A DNA stretch of 35,526 nt from Parvibaculum sp040882025 (GTDB lineage: Bacteria > Pseudomonadota > Alphaproteobacteria > Parvibaculales > Parvibaculaceae): contig NZ_JBBECC010000058.1 in the NCBI RefSeq assembly GCF_040882025.1, forward strand, positions 1 through 35,526, written 5' to 3'. The notes under the pieces were generated by a model. It was not told the DNA's origin and ran no database searches. It saw only the letters and a list, made by a program, of their open reading frames with translations. A program made the translations under genes and the position numbers. Shown in pieces: positions 1 through 8,804 of this stretch (positions within the stretch are counted from its first letter, which is position 1; each line of letters starts with the position of its first letter).

Positions 1-755
1 TCGAGATACTCGGCGACCAGCGCCCGCGCATTCGCGCGCGCCAGCGCCGTGTCGAGATTTTCAAGTTCGCCGCCCAGCGTCGCGTCGATCACCGCATCGA
101 GGTTCGAGGCCGCATTGTCGCCGATGCAGTCGCGCGCATCGGCCAGCGTCACTTCGCGCGTCGCGCCGTTCTCGCCCGTGCCCATATAGAGCACCAGCTT
201 TTCAAGTTCGTTCTGCGTCACGCCGCGATCTGACCCAAGATGGGAAAGAAGATAATCGAGCGCCGCCGGTTCGGCTTTCAGTCCCGCCGTGCCGAGCCGC
301 GCGCGGATGACCTCGCCGAGCGTTCCGATGTCGTCGGCATAGCAGGGCAGGGCGGCCGCGTTCGCCGCTTCCTCGAAGAGCAGACGCAGTGACGAGCGCG
401 GGCCGAGTTCGCCGCCTTCGGCCAGCACCAGCGCGTCGCCGATCGGATTTTCGAGAAACGAGGTTACGGTCTTTGTTGCGCTGTCGCCGATGCCGCGCAG
501 GCGCACGACGCGCCGTCCGCCCAGCATCGAGATCGAGGCCGCCTCGTCGGCGAGCCGCGCCGGATCGCTTTTCAAATCGCTGTCGGAAATTTCGGTGAGA
601 CGAAAGGGATCGGCGAGATCGTCGAGAATGCTCAGCGCCAGGCTTTCGATGCGCTGGCGCACAAGGCCGGCATCGGGTCCGTAGACCAGCACCGCGACGA
701 TGTCGGCGGGCGGCTTTGCGGCGAAACGATCTGCGTCCTGGGGTTTTACTTTCAA
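1..755 (-). CDS. holA: DNA polymerase III subunit delta (partial at window edge)
   Basis: The delta subunit of the DNA polymerase III clamp loader opens the beta sliding clamp during replication. I translated the minus strand from 755; it stays open to position 1, so the C-terminus lies outside the window (about 251 codons visible). The start reads MKVKPQDADRF, followed by IVAVLVYGPDAGLVRQR, the typical alphaproteobacterial HolA N-terminus. Further on, CIGDNAASNLDAVID matches the family. The chosen start is a TTG at 753-755, about 20 nt after the lptE stop; no ATG or GTG is better placed, and the ribosome-binding site is weak. It is the last visible gene of the DUF3576-leuS-lptE-holA operon, an order common in alphaproteobacteria. 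The identity is firm; the start is less so. Confidence 0.88.
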   Translation of the reverse strand, partial: MKVKPQDADRFAAKPPADIVAVLVYGPDAGLVRQRIESLALSILDDLADPFRLTEISDSDLKSDPARLADEAASISMLGGRRVVRLRGIGDSATKTVTSFLENPIGDALVLAEGGELGPRSSLRLLFEEAANAAALPCYADDIGTLGEVIRARLGTAGLKAEPAALDYLLSHLGSDRGVTQNELEKLVLYMGTGENGATREVTLADARDCIGDNAASNLDAVIDATLGGELENLDTALARANARALVAEYL

Positions 756-774
756 GGCGTTCTTCGCCGTTCGG

Positions 775-1308
775 TCAAAGCGCTGCGTCCGCCACGCGCG
801 GATGCCGGTTGAAGTGAATACCGAGCTGCAGCTTGATGTCGTCGGCGACGGCTTTGGCGATACGCGATTGCGCGTCGCGCGCCGCGACGATGTTGGCGAA
901 TTCGGAATCGACGCGGTTGTAGGAGGTGCGCGAGCGCGCCACCGAGCGCATCACCGGCTTGCCGGTTTCGGTGTCGACCAGGCGGAAGGGAACGACCAGC
1001 ACCAGATTCTTGCGCGTCACCTCGGCGTCCTGCTCGATCGCGACATCCTCGTCATAGATCGACGGCGCCAGCTCGACGCGGTAGGCGGGGTTTGCCGGCG
1101 GGTTGCCGGAGGACGACAGAAGATCGAGCAGCCCGTATTTCAGTTCGCGGCCGAGATCGTTCTCGGGCGCCAGGACATCGACCATCGAGAGGTCGGCCGT
1201 GATGCCCGCGCTGTTGCTGTGTTCGGCATAGAGCGGCGTGAAGCCGCAAGCCGGCAGCGCCAGCAAAGCGAGCAGCAATGCACCGAGGCGAAGGTCAGAC
1301 CACGACAT
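775..1308 (-). CDS. lptE: LPS-assembly lipoprotein LptE
   Basis: LptE is the outer-membrane lipoprotein that plugs and assembles the LptD translocon, which inserts lipopolysaccharide into the outer leaflet. The 177-aa protein starts MSWSDLRLGA. It has a hydrophobic signal segment and a lipobox LPAC with the lipidated cysteine at residue 21, followed by GFTPLYAE, the usual alphaproteobacterial LptE start. The remainder is a small alpha/beta domain ending in a basic tail. The ATG at 1306-1308 lies inside the end of leuS (14-nt overlap), implying translational coupling. A longer reading frame upstream is only the leuS overlap in another frame and would bury the signal peptide. Its position between leuS and holA supports the assignment. 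Confidence 0.9.
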   Translation of the reverse strand: MSWSDLRLGALLLALLALPACGFTPLYAEHSNSAGITADLSMVDVLAPENDLGRELKYGLLDLLSSSGNPPANPAYRVELAPSIYDEDVAIEQDAEVTRKNLVLVVPFRLVDTETGKPVMRSVARSRTSYNRVDSEFANIVAARDAQSRIAKAVADDIKLQLGIHFNRHPRVADAAL

Positions 1309-3928
1309 TGACAATCTTGCCCGGCACGACGATGACCTTGCGAACCGCTTTTCCATCGATCGCCTTCCCCACCTTTTCGAGCGCCAGCGCCGCGCGTTCG
1401 ACCGTCTCGTTGTCCGCATCCCGGGCGATGGTCAGCTCGTCGCGGCGCTTGCCGTTGACCTGCACGGCAATCGTGACGGAGTCTTCCACGATGAGGGCCT
1501 TGTCGGCAACCGGCCATTCAGTGTCGACCGCAGGCGTTTCGTGGCCAAGCGCCGCCCAGCACTCCTCGGCCAGATGTGGCATCATCGGCGCGGCGGCCAG
1601 CACCATCATCTCCAGCGCCTCGCGTTTGGCCCATTTCCCGGCCTCGTTGCTCGCCGTGAAGCCCGAAATCGCGTTGGCGAGTTCATAGATGCGGGCGACC
1701 GCGCGGTTGAAGCGCAGGTTCTCGATGTCGTCGGTCAGCGCGTCGAGCGCCTTGTGTGCGGCGCGGCGGAGCGCCAGCGAGGCTTCGTCGAAATCATTGG
1801 GCGTGGCCGTTCCGATCTCGGCGAGTTCGTCCGGCGTCGCGGTCACCAGCCGCCAGAAGCGCTGCGTGAAGCGCCAGGCGCCTTCGGCGCCGGCGTCGGT
1901 CCATTGCACGTCGCGCTCGGGCGGGCTGTCCGACAGCATGAACCAGCGTGAAGTGTCGGCGCCGTATTGCTGGATAATGTCGTCGGGGTCGACCGTGTTC
2001 TTTTTCGACTTCGACATTTTCTCGACCGAGCCGATGGTCACTGCCGCGCCATCGGAAATCCGTTTCGCGATGCGCGTGCCGCCCGCCGTTTCGATCGTGA
2101 CATCGGAAGGCGGCAGCCATCGGCCGTCGGCGTCCCGATAGGTTTCGTGATTGACCATGCCTTGTGTGAACAGCCGCGCAAACGGCTCGTCGAGACCGAC
2201 ATGTCCGAGGCGGTGCATGGCGCGGGTGAAAAATCGCGAATAGAGCAGATGCAGGATCGCGTGTTCGACGCCGCCGATATACTGGTCGACCGGCAGCCAG
2301 CGATCGGTCGCGGCGCGGTCGGTCGGGCCTGCGGCTTTGGGTGCGCAGAAGCGCGCGAAGTACCAGGATGAATCGACAAAGGTGTCGAACGTATCCGTTT
2401 CGCGGCGCGCGGGCTTGCCGCATTTCGGACAGTCGACATGTTTCCAGGTCGGATGGCGGTCGAGCGGATTGCCCGGCTTGTCGAAGGTTACATCGTCGGG
2501 CAGCACGACGGGCAATTGCTCGCGCGGGACGGGCACGATGCCGCAATCGTCGCAATGAACGACCGGGATCGGACAACCCCAATAGCGCTGGCGCGAAATG
2601 CCCCAGTCGCGCAGACGATAATTGATCGTGCCCTGCCCGAGTTTCATTGCTTCGAGCTTTTCGATGGCGGTGCGCTTTGCCGCCGTCACGTCGAGCCCGT
2701 TCAGGAAACCGGAATTGACCGCGACCCCGTCGCCGGTAAAGGCGTTCGTGCCATGGGCGGCCAGCTCTTCGATGAAACCTGCCTGCGCCGCCGCATCCAT
2801 TTCCTTCGGCGCGACGACCGGGATCACCGGCAGCTTGTATTTGCGCGCGAAGTCGAGGTCGCGCTGGTCATGCGCCGGGCAGGCGAAGATCGCGCCGGTG
2901 CCGTATTCCATCAAAACGAAATTGGCGACATAGACCGGCAGCGTCTTGCCTTCGATAAAGGGATGACGTGCCGTGAGGCCAGTATCGAAGCCCATCTTCT
3001 CGGCTGTCTCTATCGCTTCCTCCGACGTGCCGATCTGATCGCACTTCTTTATGAAGGCTTGCAGCGCTTCGTTATCCGCCGCCAGCTTTTGCGTCAGCGG
3101 GTGATGCGGCGAGAGCGCACAGAAGCTTGCGCCGAACAGTGTGTCGGGCCGGGTCGTAAATATTTCGAGCCGGTAGTCCGGATCGTCCGCGATGCCCTCG
3201 AGCGTGAAGAAGACCTTCGCGCCTTCCGAGCGGCCGATCCAGTTTCGCTGCATCGTCCGGACTTTTTCGGGCCAGTGCTCCAGCGTCTCGAGGCCGGCGA
3301 GCAGCTCGTCGGCGAAGTCGGTGATGTTCAGGAACCATTGTGTCAGTTCGCGGCGCTCGACCGGCGCGCCCGAGCGCCAGCCGCAGCCGTCGATCACCTG
3401 TTCGTTGGCGAGCACGGTGTTGTCGACCGGATCCCAGTTGACCATGCTCTTCTTGCGGCTGACGAGGCCGGCTTCCAGAAAGTCGAGAAAGAGCGCCTGC
3501 TCGTGGCCGTAATATTCGGGGTCGCAGGTCGCGAATTCGCGCTCCCAGTCGATGGACAGACCGATCGCCTTCAGCTGCGCGCGCATCGCCGCAATGTTGT
3601 CGTAGGTCCAGCCTTTTGGGTGAAGGTTCTTTTCCATCGCCGCGTTTTCGGCGGCCAGTCCGAAAGCGTCCCAGCCCATCGGGTGCAGCACATCGAAGCC
3701 GCGGGCCCGCTTGTAGCGCGCGATGACGTCGCCCAGCGTGTAGTTGCGGACGTGCCCCATGTGAATGCGCCCCGACGGATAAGGGAACATTTCAAGAACA
3801 TAATATTTTGGGCGACCGCTCGCACCGGCGGCGTCGGGCGTGCGGAAGGCACCCCGCTCCTCCCAGACCTTTTGCCATTTCGGCTCGGCGGCGCGGGCGT
3901 TGTAACGATCGTTGGGGCGTGGAGACAT
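1295..3928 (-). CDS. leuS: Leucyl-tRNA synthetase
   Basis: This class I aminoacyl-tRNA synthetase charges tRNA-Leu in the cytoplasm. The 877-aa product has the HIGH-type motif HMGH at residues 56-59, just after YPSGR, and the KMSKS motif at about residues 637-641. Between them lies the CP1 editing insertion, with the TTRPDT and GTGAIFACPAHDQRD signatures. Cysteine pairs (CDDC, CPKC) in the leucine-specific region suggest a zinc-binding knuckle. The C-terminal anticodon-binding domain ends IVNVVV. I chose the start MSPRPNDRYN by comparison with family N-termini; an ATG 24 nt upstream (3952), only 8 nt after the preceding stop, is equally possible. It overlaps lptE by 14 nt. Confidence 0.96.
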   Translation of the reverse strand: MSPRPNDRYNARAAEPKWQKVWEERGAFRTPDAAGASGRPKYYVLEMFPYPSGRIHMGHVRNYTLGDVIARYKRARGFDVLHPMGWDAFGLAAENAAMEKNLHPKGWTYDNIAAMRAQLKAIGLSIDWEREFATCDPEYYGHEQALFLDFLEAGLVSRKKSMVNWDPVDNTVLANEQVIDGCGWRSGAPVERRELTQWFLNITDFADELLAGLETLEHWPEKVRTMQRNWIGRSEGAKVFFTLEGIADDPDYRLEIFTTRPDTLFGASFCALSPHHPLTQKLAADNEALQAFIKKCDQIGTSEEAIETAEKMGFDTGLTARHPFIEGKTLPVYVANFVLMEYGTGAIFACPAHDQRDLDFARKYKLPVIPVVAPKEMDAAAQAGFIEELAAHGTNAFTGDGVAVNSGFLNGLDVTAAKRTAIEKLEAMKLGQGTINYRLRDWGISRQRYWGCPIPVVHCDDCGIVPVPREQLPVVLPDDVTFDKPGNPLDRHPTWKHVDCPKCGKPARRETDTFDTFVDSSWYFARFCAPKAAGPTDRAATDRWLPVDQYIGGVEHAILHLLYSRFFTRAMHRLGHVGLDEPFARLFTQGMVNHETYRDADGRWLPPSDVTIETAGGTRIAKRISDGAAVTIGSVEKMSKSKKNTVDPDDIIQQYGADTSRWFMLSDSPPERDVQWTDAGAEGAWRFTQRFWRLVTATPDELAEIGTATPNDFDEASLALRRAAHKALDALTDDIENLRFNRAVARIYELANAISGFTASNEAGKWAKREALEMMVLAAAPMMPHLAEECWAALGHETPAVDTEWPVADKALIVEDSVTIAVQVNGKRRDELTIARDADNETVERAALALEKVGKAIDGKAVRKVIVVPGKIVNVVV

Positions 3929-3960
3929 GGCTGTCGGCTGGTCCGTTTTCATCCGGACCG

Positions 3961-4533
3961 CTAGCGGCTCTCGGCGGCCTCGATGGTGCTGATGCGGAGC
4001 TGGCGCGCGCGCACCAGAATGGCGTTTTCGATCTGCAGCGGCGTGTTGCCGGCAACCGCCGCATCGATCCATTCGCCGGTGCCGTTATCGGCCCGTGTCT
4101 GGCGGAAAACAGCCACTTTCACGCCGTCGGCGCGCAGCCGGCGGTCGAGAATATAGACCGTGACCTTGAAGCGCTCGCCCGGCGTTTTCGGATCCTGGTA
4201 CCAGTCGGTGATGATGACGCCGCCGAAGGGATCGGCCGATGTCAGCGGCATGAAGGCGATGGTGTCGAGCGAAGCGCGCCAGAGGAAGCTGTTGACGCCG
4301 ATGCCTGTGCCCGCTTCCGCGTCGCCGGAGCCGCCGCCGAACAGCGTCAGCCCGTCCTCACCGAAAATCGATTCGCGCTCCAGCTCGCCGGTCGGGTTGT
4401 TGGGGCCGCTCTTGCCGGTCGGCTGGCCTGGGTAGTTCGACGTCGAAGGACCGCAGGCGGTCAGGCCGAGAATGGCGGCAAAAGCCAACGCGGCGGCGGC
4501 GCGTCTGGCGCCTTTCGTTCCGGTCATGATCAT
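3961..4533 (-). CDS. DUF3576 family lipoprotein
   Basis: A 190-aa predicted lipoprotein with a basic N-terminus, a hydrophobic stretch and a lipobox LTAC (Cys27), so probably membrane-anchored on the periplasmic side. After a Gly/Pro/Asn-rich linker the domain includes VNSFLWRASLDTIAFMPL and DPFGGVIITDWY, which I recognise as the DUF3576 family found directly upstream of leuS in many alphaproteobacteria. Its molecular function is unknown. It is the first gene of the operon with leuS, lptE and holA, and its neighbours hint at an envelope role. Start: ATG at 4533; a second ATG two codons later (4527) would not change the signal peptide. Confidence 0.85.
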   Translation of the reverse strand: MIMTGTKGARRAAAALAFAAILGLTACGPSTSNYPGQPTGKSGPNNPTGELERESIFGEDGLTLFGGGSGDAEAGTGIGVNSFLWRASLDTIAFMPLTSADPFGGVIITDWYQDPKTPGERFKVTVYILDRRLRADGVKVAVFRQTRADNGTGEWIDAAVAGNTPLQIENAILVRARQLRISTIEAAESR

Positions 4534-5130
4534 TATTTACGGCAAGCCTCTCGCGTTACGCCTCTCTCATCCGCCTGCCGGTTCTTGCGCCATGGGCTTG
4601 CGGAGAGCAAGTAAATTCACATACCGGTCGCGCGTTGCGGCCAGCGCCCCTTCGATGCATCGTGCGCCTTTATAGCGAGATAAGGCGGCCTCCCGCAATC
4701 TCGGTCATTGCGGCGCTTTGCCTGCGTCTCTCGTCCCCCCTGAGGTGACCCGACTGTTGCCCTCAAGGCACAGCCATCGCCGGTTACGGTGGAGCGCCCG
4801 CGGGTCAATTTTGGTCCCGCTCAGCTCGATCCTCCGGGCCCGGAATCCGCATCGTTATTGAGTCGCGTAGCCGCCCGCGAGAGTCCGGCGGCCAATCCTG
4901 TTCACCGCTCATTAACCAGGGGAGACCGATTTGTGCCCTTTCCGCAACATGCGCCGACATTCCTTCTCCATGCGAGCCGGTTTGCTTGACCCGAAGGGGC
5001 GATCAACGGATTAATCGGGTTACGCGCTCGGGGGGCAGTTTCGGTCGGCCCGGCGATGGACGCGGCCATGGGGGGTTTTCCGATGGCTCGTGCGAATGGA
5101 ACAGCTCATAGCTGATACTGCGAGGAACAC
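4534..5130. promoter_or_regulatory. Intergenic region between DUF3576 operon and porin
   Basis: A divergent intergenic stretch of about 600 nt, so it should carry the promoters of the minus-strand DUF3576 operon and the plus-strand porin gene. A CGCTATAAAG-like stretch lies near 4670 on the minus strand and a GAGGAA ribosome-binding site sits 5 nt before the porin ATG. Short open frames on both strands have no recognisable protein features. I see no RNA gene or mobile element here. The length allows a long porin leader, but nothing specific is recognised. Confidence 0.4.
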
Positions 5131-6267
5131 ATGAAAAAGATTCTCCTTGGGACGACTGCTCTCGTCTCGGCCGGCATGATCGCCGGTCCGGCGCTCGCGA
5201 GCGATCCGCTGACCGTCACGGTCGGCGGCACGGTCACGGCCGGCTTCTACTACATCGACGCCGACGACATCGGTCCTGGCGTTGAGATACAACAGACAGC
5301 CGTCAAGCTTGTCGCGCGCAACATCGACATCAAGGCCGAAGGCACGCTCGACAACGGCATGGTCGCCGGTGTCCTCGCGACGCTTTCGCTTGGCGACGAC
5401 TGGAACACGCATGCCGCCAACAACGATGCGGCGTTCCGCGAACTCTTCGCCTACCTCGAAGGTGGCTTCGGCCGCTTCGAAATCGGCGGTACGGATGGCT
5501 CGGCATTCAAGATGCACTACACCTCGCCCTGGTTCGTGCCGGGTAACGGTGTCGACAGCCCGAACATCCTGAACACGCTCGGCGCAACAGGCGGTTACGG
5601 TTTCCGGCACGCGACCTTCTCGCTGATGGCCGCCGACGCCAACAAGGTGAGCTACTTCACCCCGCGTTTCGCCGGCTTCCAGCTCGGCCTGTCCTACACG
5701 CCTGAAGTCTCGTTCAATGGTCCGAACCCGAACGGCCTCGGCATCATTGGGAGCGGCACGCTTGGCCGTATCGACGATGTGGTCGAAGTCGCCCTCAACT
5801 ATGCCGGTTCGTTCGGTTCGGTTGATCTCGGCGTTGACGGCTTCTACGTGACGGGCGAAGCCAATACGGCCGTCGGTGTCTCGAGCGATCCGGTCGAGTG
5901 GGGCGCCGGCCTCAACCTCGGTCTGGCCGGCTTCACCCTTGGTGGTGCCTGGTACCAGTCGGAAGATCTCGGCGTCACGGGCGTGTCCGTCCCGCAATTG
6001 TCGACACTTGGTATCGAAGAAGAAGTGTGGACGGTTGGCCTCTCCTATGCGACCGGTCCGTGGACGGTTGGTGTTGCCTATCTCGAGGACGAAATTTCGA
6101 ATGCGGCCGGAACCTCGGTTGACATCAATACGATCCAGACCGGTGGTGGCTATAATCTCGGCTCGGGCGTGGATGTCGGTCTTGATGTCCAGTTTTCGGA
6201 AATCAGCTTCGGTGGTGTTTCCTACGACTCGCAGTCGGCGGGTGTCGTCCTTTCGATCGGCTTCTGA
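5131..6267 (+). CDS. Outer-membrane porin
   Basis: A 378-aa general porin of the alphaproteobacterial Gram-negative porin type, forming a beta-barrel for diffusion of small solutes. A clear Sec signal peptide (MKKILLGTTALVSAG...) ends in PALAS with cleavage after ALA (about residue 23). The mature part is made of alternating polar/hydrophobic, Gly-rich strands such as VTVGGTVTAGFYYID and FGRFEIGGTDGSAFKMHY, and ends VVLSIGF. The terminal phenylalanine is the BAM recognition signal. GAGGAA precedes the ATG by 5 nt. The gene stands alone and ends in a strong terminator at 6314-6345. Substrate selectivity cannot be read from the sequence. Confidence 0.9.
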   Translation: MKKILLGTTALVSAGMIAGPALASDPLTVTVGGTVTAGFYYIDADDIGPGVEIQQTAVKLVARNIDIKAEGTLDNGMVAGVLATLSLGDDWNTHAANNDAAFRELFAYLEGGFGRFEIGGTDGSAFKMHYTSPWFVPGNGVDSPNILNTLGATGGYGFRHATFSLMAADANKVSYFTPRFAGFQLGLSYTPEVSFNGPNPNGLGIIGSGTLGRIDDVVEVALNYAGSFGSVDLGVDGFYVTGEANTAVGVSSDPVEWGAGLNLGLAGFTLGGAWYQSEDLGVTGVSVPQLSTLGIEEEVWTVGLSYATGPWTVGVAYLEDEISNAAGTSVDINTIQTGGGYNLGSGVDVGLDVQFSEISFGGVSYDSQSAGVVLSIGF

Positions 6268-6313
6268 TCGCTACGGCGTTTGATCGTTCGAAAGACGAAC
6301 CAGAAGACTTATG

Positions 6314-6345
6314 GAGAGCGGGCGTCAAGCCCGCTCTCTTTTTTT
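6314..6345 (+). terminator. Rho-independent terminator of the porin gene
   Basis: A perfect 10-bp stem, GAGAGCGGGC (6314-6323) with GCCCGCTCTC (6329-6338), a 5-nt loop, then seven T residues (6339-6345). It lies 47 nt after the porin stop, a textbook intrinsic terminator. Confidence 0.95.
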
Positions 6346-6403
6346 ATGTGCCGCTCTTTGGTAGACAGGGCCCGATACGACCAACAGGTTGAAGGATCGC
6401 AGC

Positions 6404-7285
6404 ATGGGCGCCCTGATCTGGCTCGCCTCCTATCCGAAGTCGGGAAACACCTGGATGCGCAGCTTCCTGCACAATCTGTTCAGGAACGAGCACAAGCCCG
6501 TCAGTATCAATGAGATCGACGATTTCTGTCTCAGCGGCTCGGTGGTCCATTGGTACCGGGGCTATATATCGACGCCGTTGCAGGAAATAACCGAGGAGGA
6601 AACGGCGCGCTACCGGATGCAGGTTCAGCGCGATTTCACGACCGTCTTTCCCGACTCCGTTTTCGTGAAAACACATAACTATCTCGGCGATCACCAGGGC
6701 GTGCCGCTTCACAACATGGATGTAACCGCGGGCGCTATCTATATCGTGCGCAATCCACTCGATGTTGTGCTGTCCATGATGCCGCATTTCGGCATATCGC
6801 TCGAAGAGGCGATCGAGTCGCTCGCCAATGAAGCGGCGGGAACCATGCGCACCGCGACGCATGTTCCGGAGCATTACGGCTCCTGGTCAACCAATGTCCG
6901 TACATGGACACGCCAGCCAAGTCCCGGCTTATTTGTCGTTCGCTATGAAGATATGCTGGACAAACCGCGCAAGACCTTCAAGCAGGTAACAAAGTTTCTC
7001 GGGCTCAATCCGTCTCAGGAACGCATTGAGCGCGCCATCAAGTTTTCCTCTTTCAAGACGTTGAAGACGCAGGAAGAGAAGACGGGCTTCAAGGAAAGGC
7101 CCGGCATTTCGAAATCTTTCTTCCGCGAAGGGAAACGGGACCAGTGGCGCGCGAAACTGACGCCGGACCAGGTGCGCCGTATCATCGCCGATCATCATGA
7201 ACAGATGGCACGCTTCGGCTATATTCCCGAAGACTACAAGGATGCCGTGCCGGCCGAGAAGGCGGTATCCAATGTGGACGGATGA
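6404..7285 (+). CDS. Sulfotransferase domain protein
   Basis: A 293-aa PAPS-dependent sulfotransferase that transfers a sulfuryl group to an unknown acceptor. The 5'-phosphosulfate loop is IWLASYPKSGNTWMRSFL (about residues 5-22, YPKSGNTW being the hallmark). The 3'-phosphate motif is IYIVRNPLDVVLSM near residue 117, and VVRYEDMLDKPRKTFKQV is the conserved sulfotransferase segment before the C-terminal helices. AAGGA lies 8 nt before the ATG at 6404; a TTG five codons upstream overlaps this site and is unlikely. There is no signal peptide, so it is cytoplasmic. A decayed copy of the tail of a related gene follows directly. The substrate is unknown. Confidence 0.88.
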   Translation: MGALIWLASYPKSGNTWMRSFLHNLFRNEHKPVSINEIDDFCLSGSVVHWYRGYISTPLQEITEEETARYRMQVQRDFTTVFPDSVFVKTHNYLGDHQGVPLHNMDVTAGAIYIVRNPLDVVLSMMPHFGISLEEAIESLANEAAGTMRTATHVPEHYGSWSTNVRTWTRQPSPGLFVVRYEDMLDKPRKTFKQVTKFLGLNPSQERIERAIKFSSFKTLKTQEEKTGFKERPGISKSFFREGKRDQWRAKLTPDQVRRIIADHHEQMARFGYIPEDYKDAVPAEKAVSNVDG

Positions 7286-7299
7286 CGGCAAGGCAGCTG

Positions 7300-7440
7300 G
7301 AAGCGTGCATTCCTCATTTTACGTGAAAGCTGCGCCGAGCCGTGGCGCGAGAAGCTGACGCCACGAAAATTCGTCGAATCGTCGCCGATCATCGCGCGCA
7401 AATGCAACGCTTCGGTTGTGTACCGGCGGATTATGCTTGA
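7300..7440 (+). pseudogene. Relic of the 3' end of a second sulfotransferase gene
   Basis: Reading 7318 onward gives LRESCAEPWREKLT, which aligns without gaps to FREGKRDQWRAKLT in the intact sulfotransferase just upstream. After a one-base deletion near 7360 the reading continues in another frame as TKIRRIVADHRAQMQRFG, then CVPADYA and a stop at 7438-7440. This matches QVRRIIADHHEQMARFGYIPEDY in the neighbour. So about 120-140 bp of the 3' end of a second copy survives, broken by a frameshift and without its catalytic half. It overlaps the stop of the convergent thiE-like gene by 10 nt. The left boundary is approximate. Confidence 0.7.
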
Positions 7441-8069
7441 AGAAATCCGATCCCGGCGATGCCGGCGGCACCGGTTCCGGTGAGGCGTTTGACGTCGTCT
7501 GCTGTCGCGATGCCACCCAGCGCGTAGGGGGCCATTCCGAGCGAGCGGGCAAGACGGGCCAGAACGGCGAACTTGAGTATGCCGAGCGCGGGCGCGCCCG
7601 GATGGCTTGCCGTCGGAAAGACAGGCGAGATCAGTATGGCATTGGCGCCCGCGCGCGCGGCTTCATGAACAGCTGCTTCGGAGTGCGCCGCGGCCGTGAC
7701 GATCCCATAGCTTTCCTTGTACGGACGCTTGAGAAAGCGCTCAGGCAAATGAAGACCATCCACGCCGAGGCGGCGCGTCGGTCCTGGTTCTCCAGCCAGC
7801 AACAACAGGCATCCTTTGGCCCGCGCCACACGGGCGACGTGTTGCATCGTGGCTGCGTTGGGCCGTTCCCCATAGCTGCGCCAGATCAACGCCTCTCCGC
7901 GCGGCAGCGCATCGAGTGCCGCCAGGGGGTCGGGCAAGCGCGTGGCATCGGTCATGCCGATCAGGACGACCCCTCCGGAGCCCTGCGCGAGGCGCCGCGC
8001 AGCGGAACGCAGCTGCGCTGTTTTCCTGGCGGCGATTGTCCGCTGCTTGTTTCGGCCGGCTTCTGACAC
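7431..8069 (-). CDS. Thiamine phosphate synthase family protein
   Basis: A 212-aa TIM-barrel protein of the ThiE/TenI family. ThiE joins HMP-pyrophosphate to thiazole phosphate to make thiamine phosphate; TenI relatives aromatise the thiazole. Seen: VVLIGMTDATRLPDPL (first strand), RLGVDGLHLPE, the Gly/Pro segment ILISPVFPTASHPGAPALG, and the phosphate-binding end YALGGIATADDVKRL...GAAGIAGIGF. The start is uncertain: GTG at 8069 keeps strand 1 and leaves 27 nt to the divergent YggS gene; ATG at the MTDATR codon would cut strand 1. No other thiamine gene is nearby. It is short and divergent compared with canonical ThiE, so the exact activity is inferred. Confidence 0.75.
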   Translation of the reverse strand: MSEAGRNKQRTIAARKTAQLRSAARRLAQGSGGVVLIGMTDATRLPDPLAALDALPRGEALIWRSYGERPNAATMQHVARVARAKGCLLLLAGEPGPTRRLGVDGLHLPERFLKRPYKESYGIVTAAAHSEAAVHEAARAGANAILISPVFPTASHPGAPALGILKFAVLARLARSLGMAPYALGGIATADDVKRLTGTGAAGIAGIGFLQA

Positions 8070-8111
8070 TAGTTTCGCCCCCGGGAGTTTCCAAACGTGA
8101 AGAGTACGACA

Positions 8112-8804
8112 ATGACTTTGCCGGACGCCAGTCAGAGCGGTTCTTCGCCTGCTGCCCGCCTCGCCGCCATCCGGTCGCGCATCGGCAAGGCGGCGCGCGA
8201 GGCCGGGCGCGCATCGCAAGACGTCACGCTCGTTGCCGTTTCGAAGACGTTTGGCGAAGAGGATATCCTGCCACTGATCGAGGCCGGTCAGCGCGTTTTC
8301 GGCGAAAACCGGGTGCAGGAGGCCAGCGCCAAATGGGCGTCCCTCACGCAACGGTTTCCCGATCTCGAACTTCATATGATCGGCCCCTTGCAGACCAACA
8401 AGCTCGATGAAGCCATCAAGCTGTTCGGTGTCCTTCATACACTCGATCGCGAGAAACTGGCGCTGGCGCTCGTCAAGGCGCGCGACAAGGGTGCGACGCT
8501 GCCCCATCTTTTCGTGCAGGTGAATACGGGCGAGGAGCCGCAGAAAGCCGGAATCGCGCCTGCGAATACAGACATGTTTCTCGCCCGGTGTCGCGAGGAA
8601 TGGCAGCTCGATATCGAGGGGTTGATGTGCATTCCTCCGCTCGACGAGGAGTCCGCACTTCATTTCGCGCTTCTCGAAAAACTTGCGCGCCGCAACGGTC
8701 TGACAAAGCTTTCGATGGGCATGAGCGACGATTTTGAAAAGGCCATCGCGTTCGGTGCAACCCATGTTCGCGTCGGCAGCGCGCTGTTCGGCGCGCGCGA
8801 CTAG
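8112..8804 (+). CDS. yggS: YggS/PLPBP family PLP homeostasis protein
   Basis: A 230-aa single-domain PLP-binding protein that buffers free pyridoxal phosphate and affects amino-acid metabolism. It has no firmly established enzyme activity. VTLVAVSKTFGEEDI carries the Schiff-base lysine (Lys45), followed by FGENRVQEASAKW, HMIGPLQTNK, LMCIPP and the phosphate-binding end LSMGMSDDFEKAI...VRVGSALFGAR, all hallmark segments. Two starts are possible: ATG 8112, or GTG 8097 preceded by GGGAG at 9-nt spacing. The stop codon TAG lies in the outer CTAG of the palindromic repeat that follows. It is divergent from the thiE-like gene. Confidence 0.9.
   Translation: MTLPDASQSGSSPAARLAAIRSRIGKAAREAGRASQDVTLVAVSKTFGEEDILPLIEAGQRVFGENRVQEASAKWASLTQRFPDLELHMIGPLQTNKLDEAIKLFGVLHTLDREKLALALVKARDKGATLPHLFVQVNTGEEPQKAGIAPANTDMFLARCREEWQLDIEGLMCIPPLDEESALHFALLEKLARRNGLTKLSMGMSDDFEKAIAFGATHVRVGSALFGARD

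Noticed and set aside
2438..3964. A 508-codon open frame on the plus strand
   Set aside because: Fully antisense to leuS, which has clear HMGH and KMSKS motifs; no protein features of its own.
4617..4989. Small frames on both strands in the porin upstream region
   Set aside because: Arg/Pro-rich composition without ribosome-binding sites or recognisable features; typical of GC-rich non-coding DNA.
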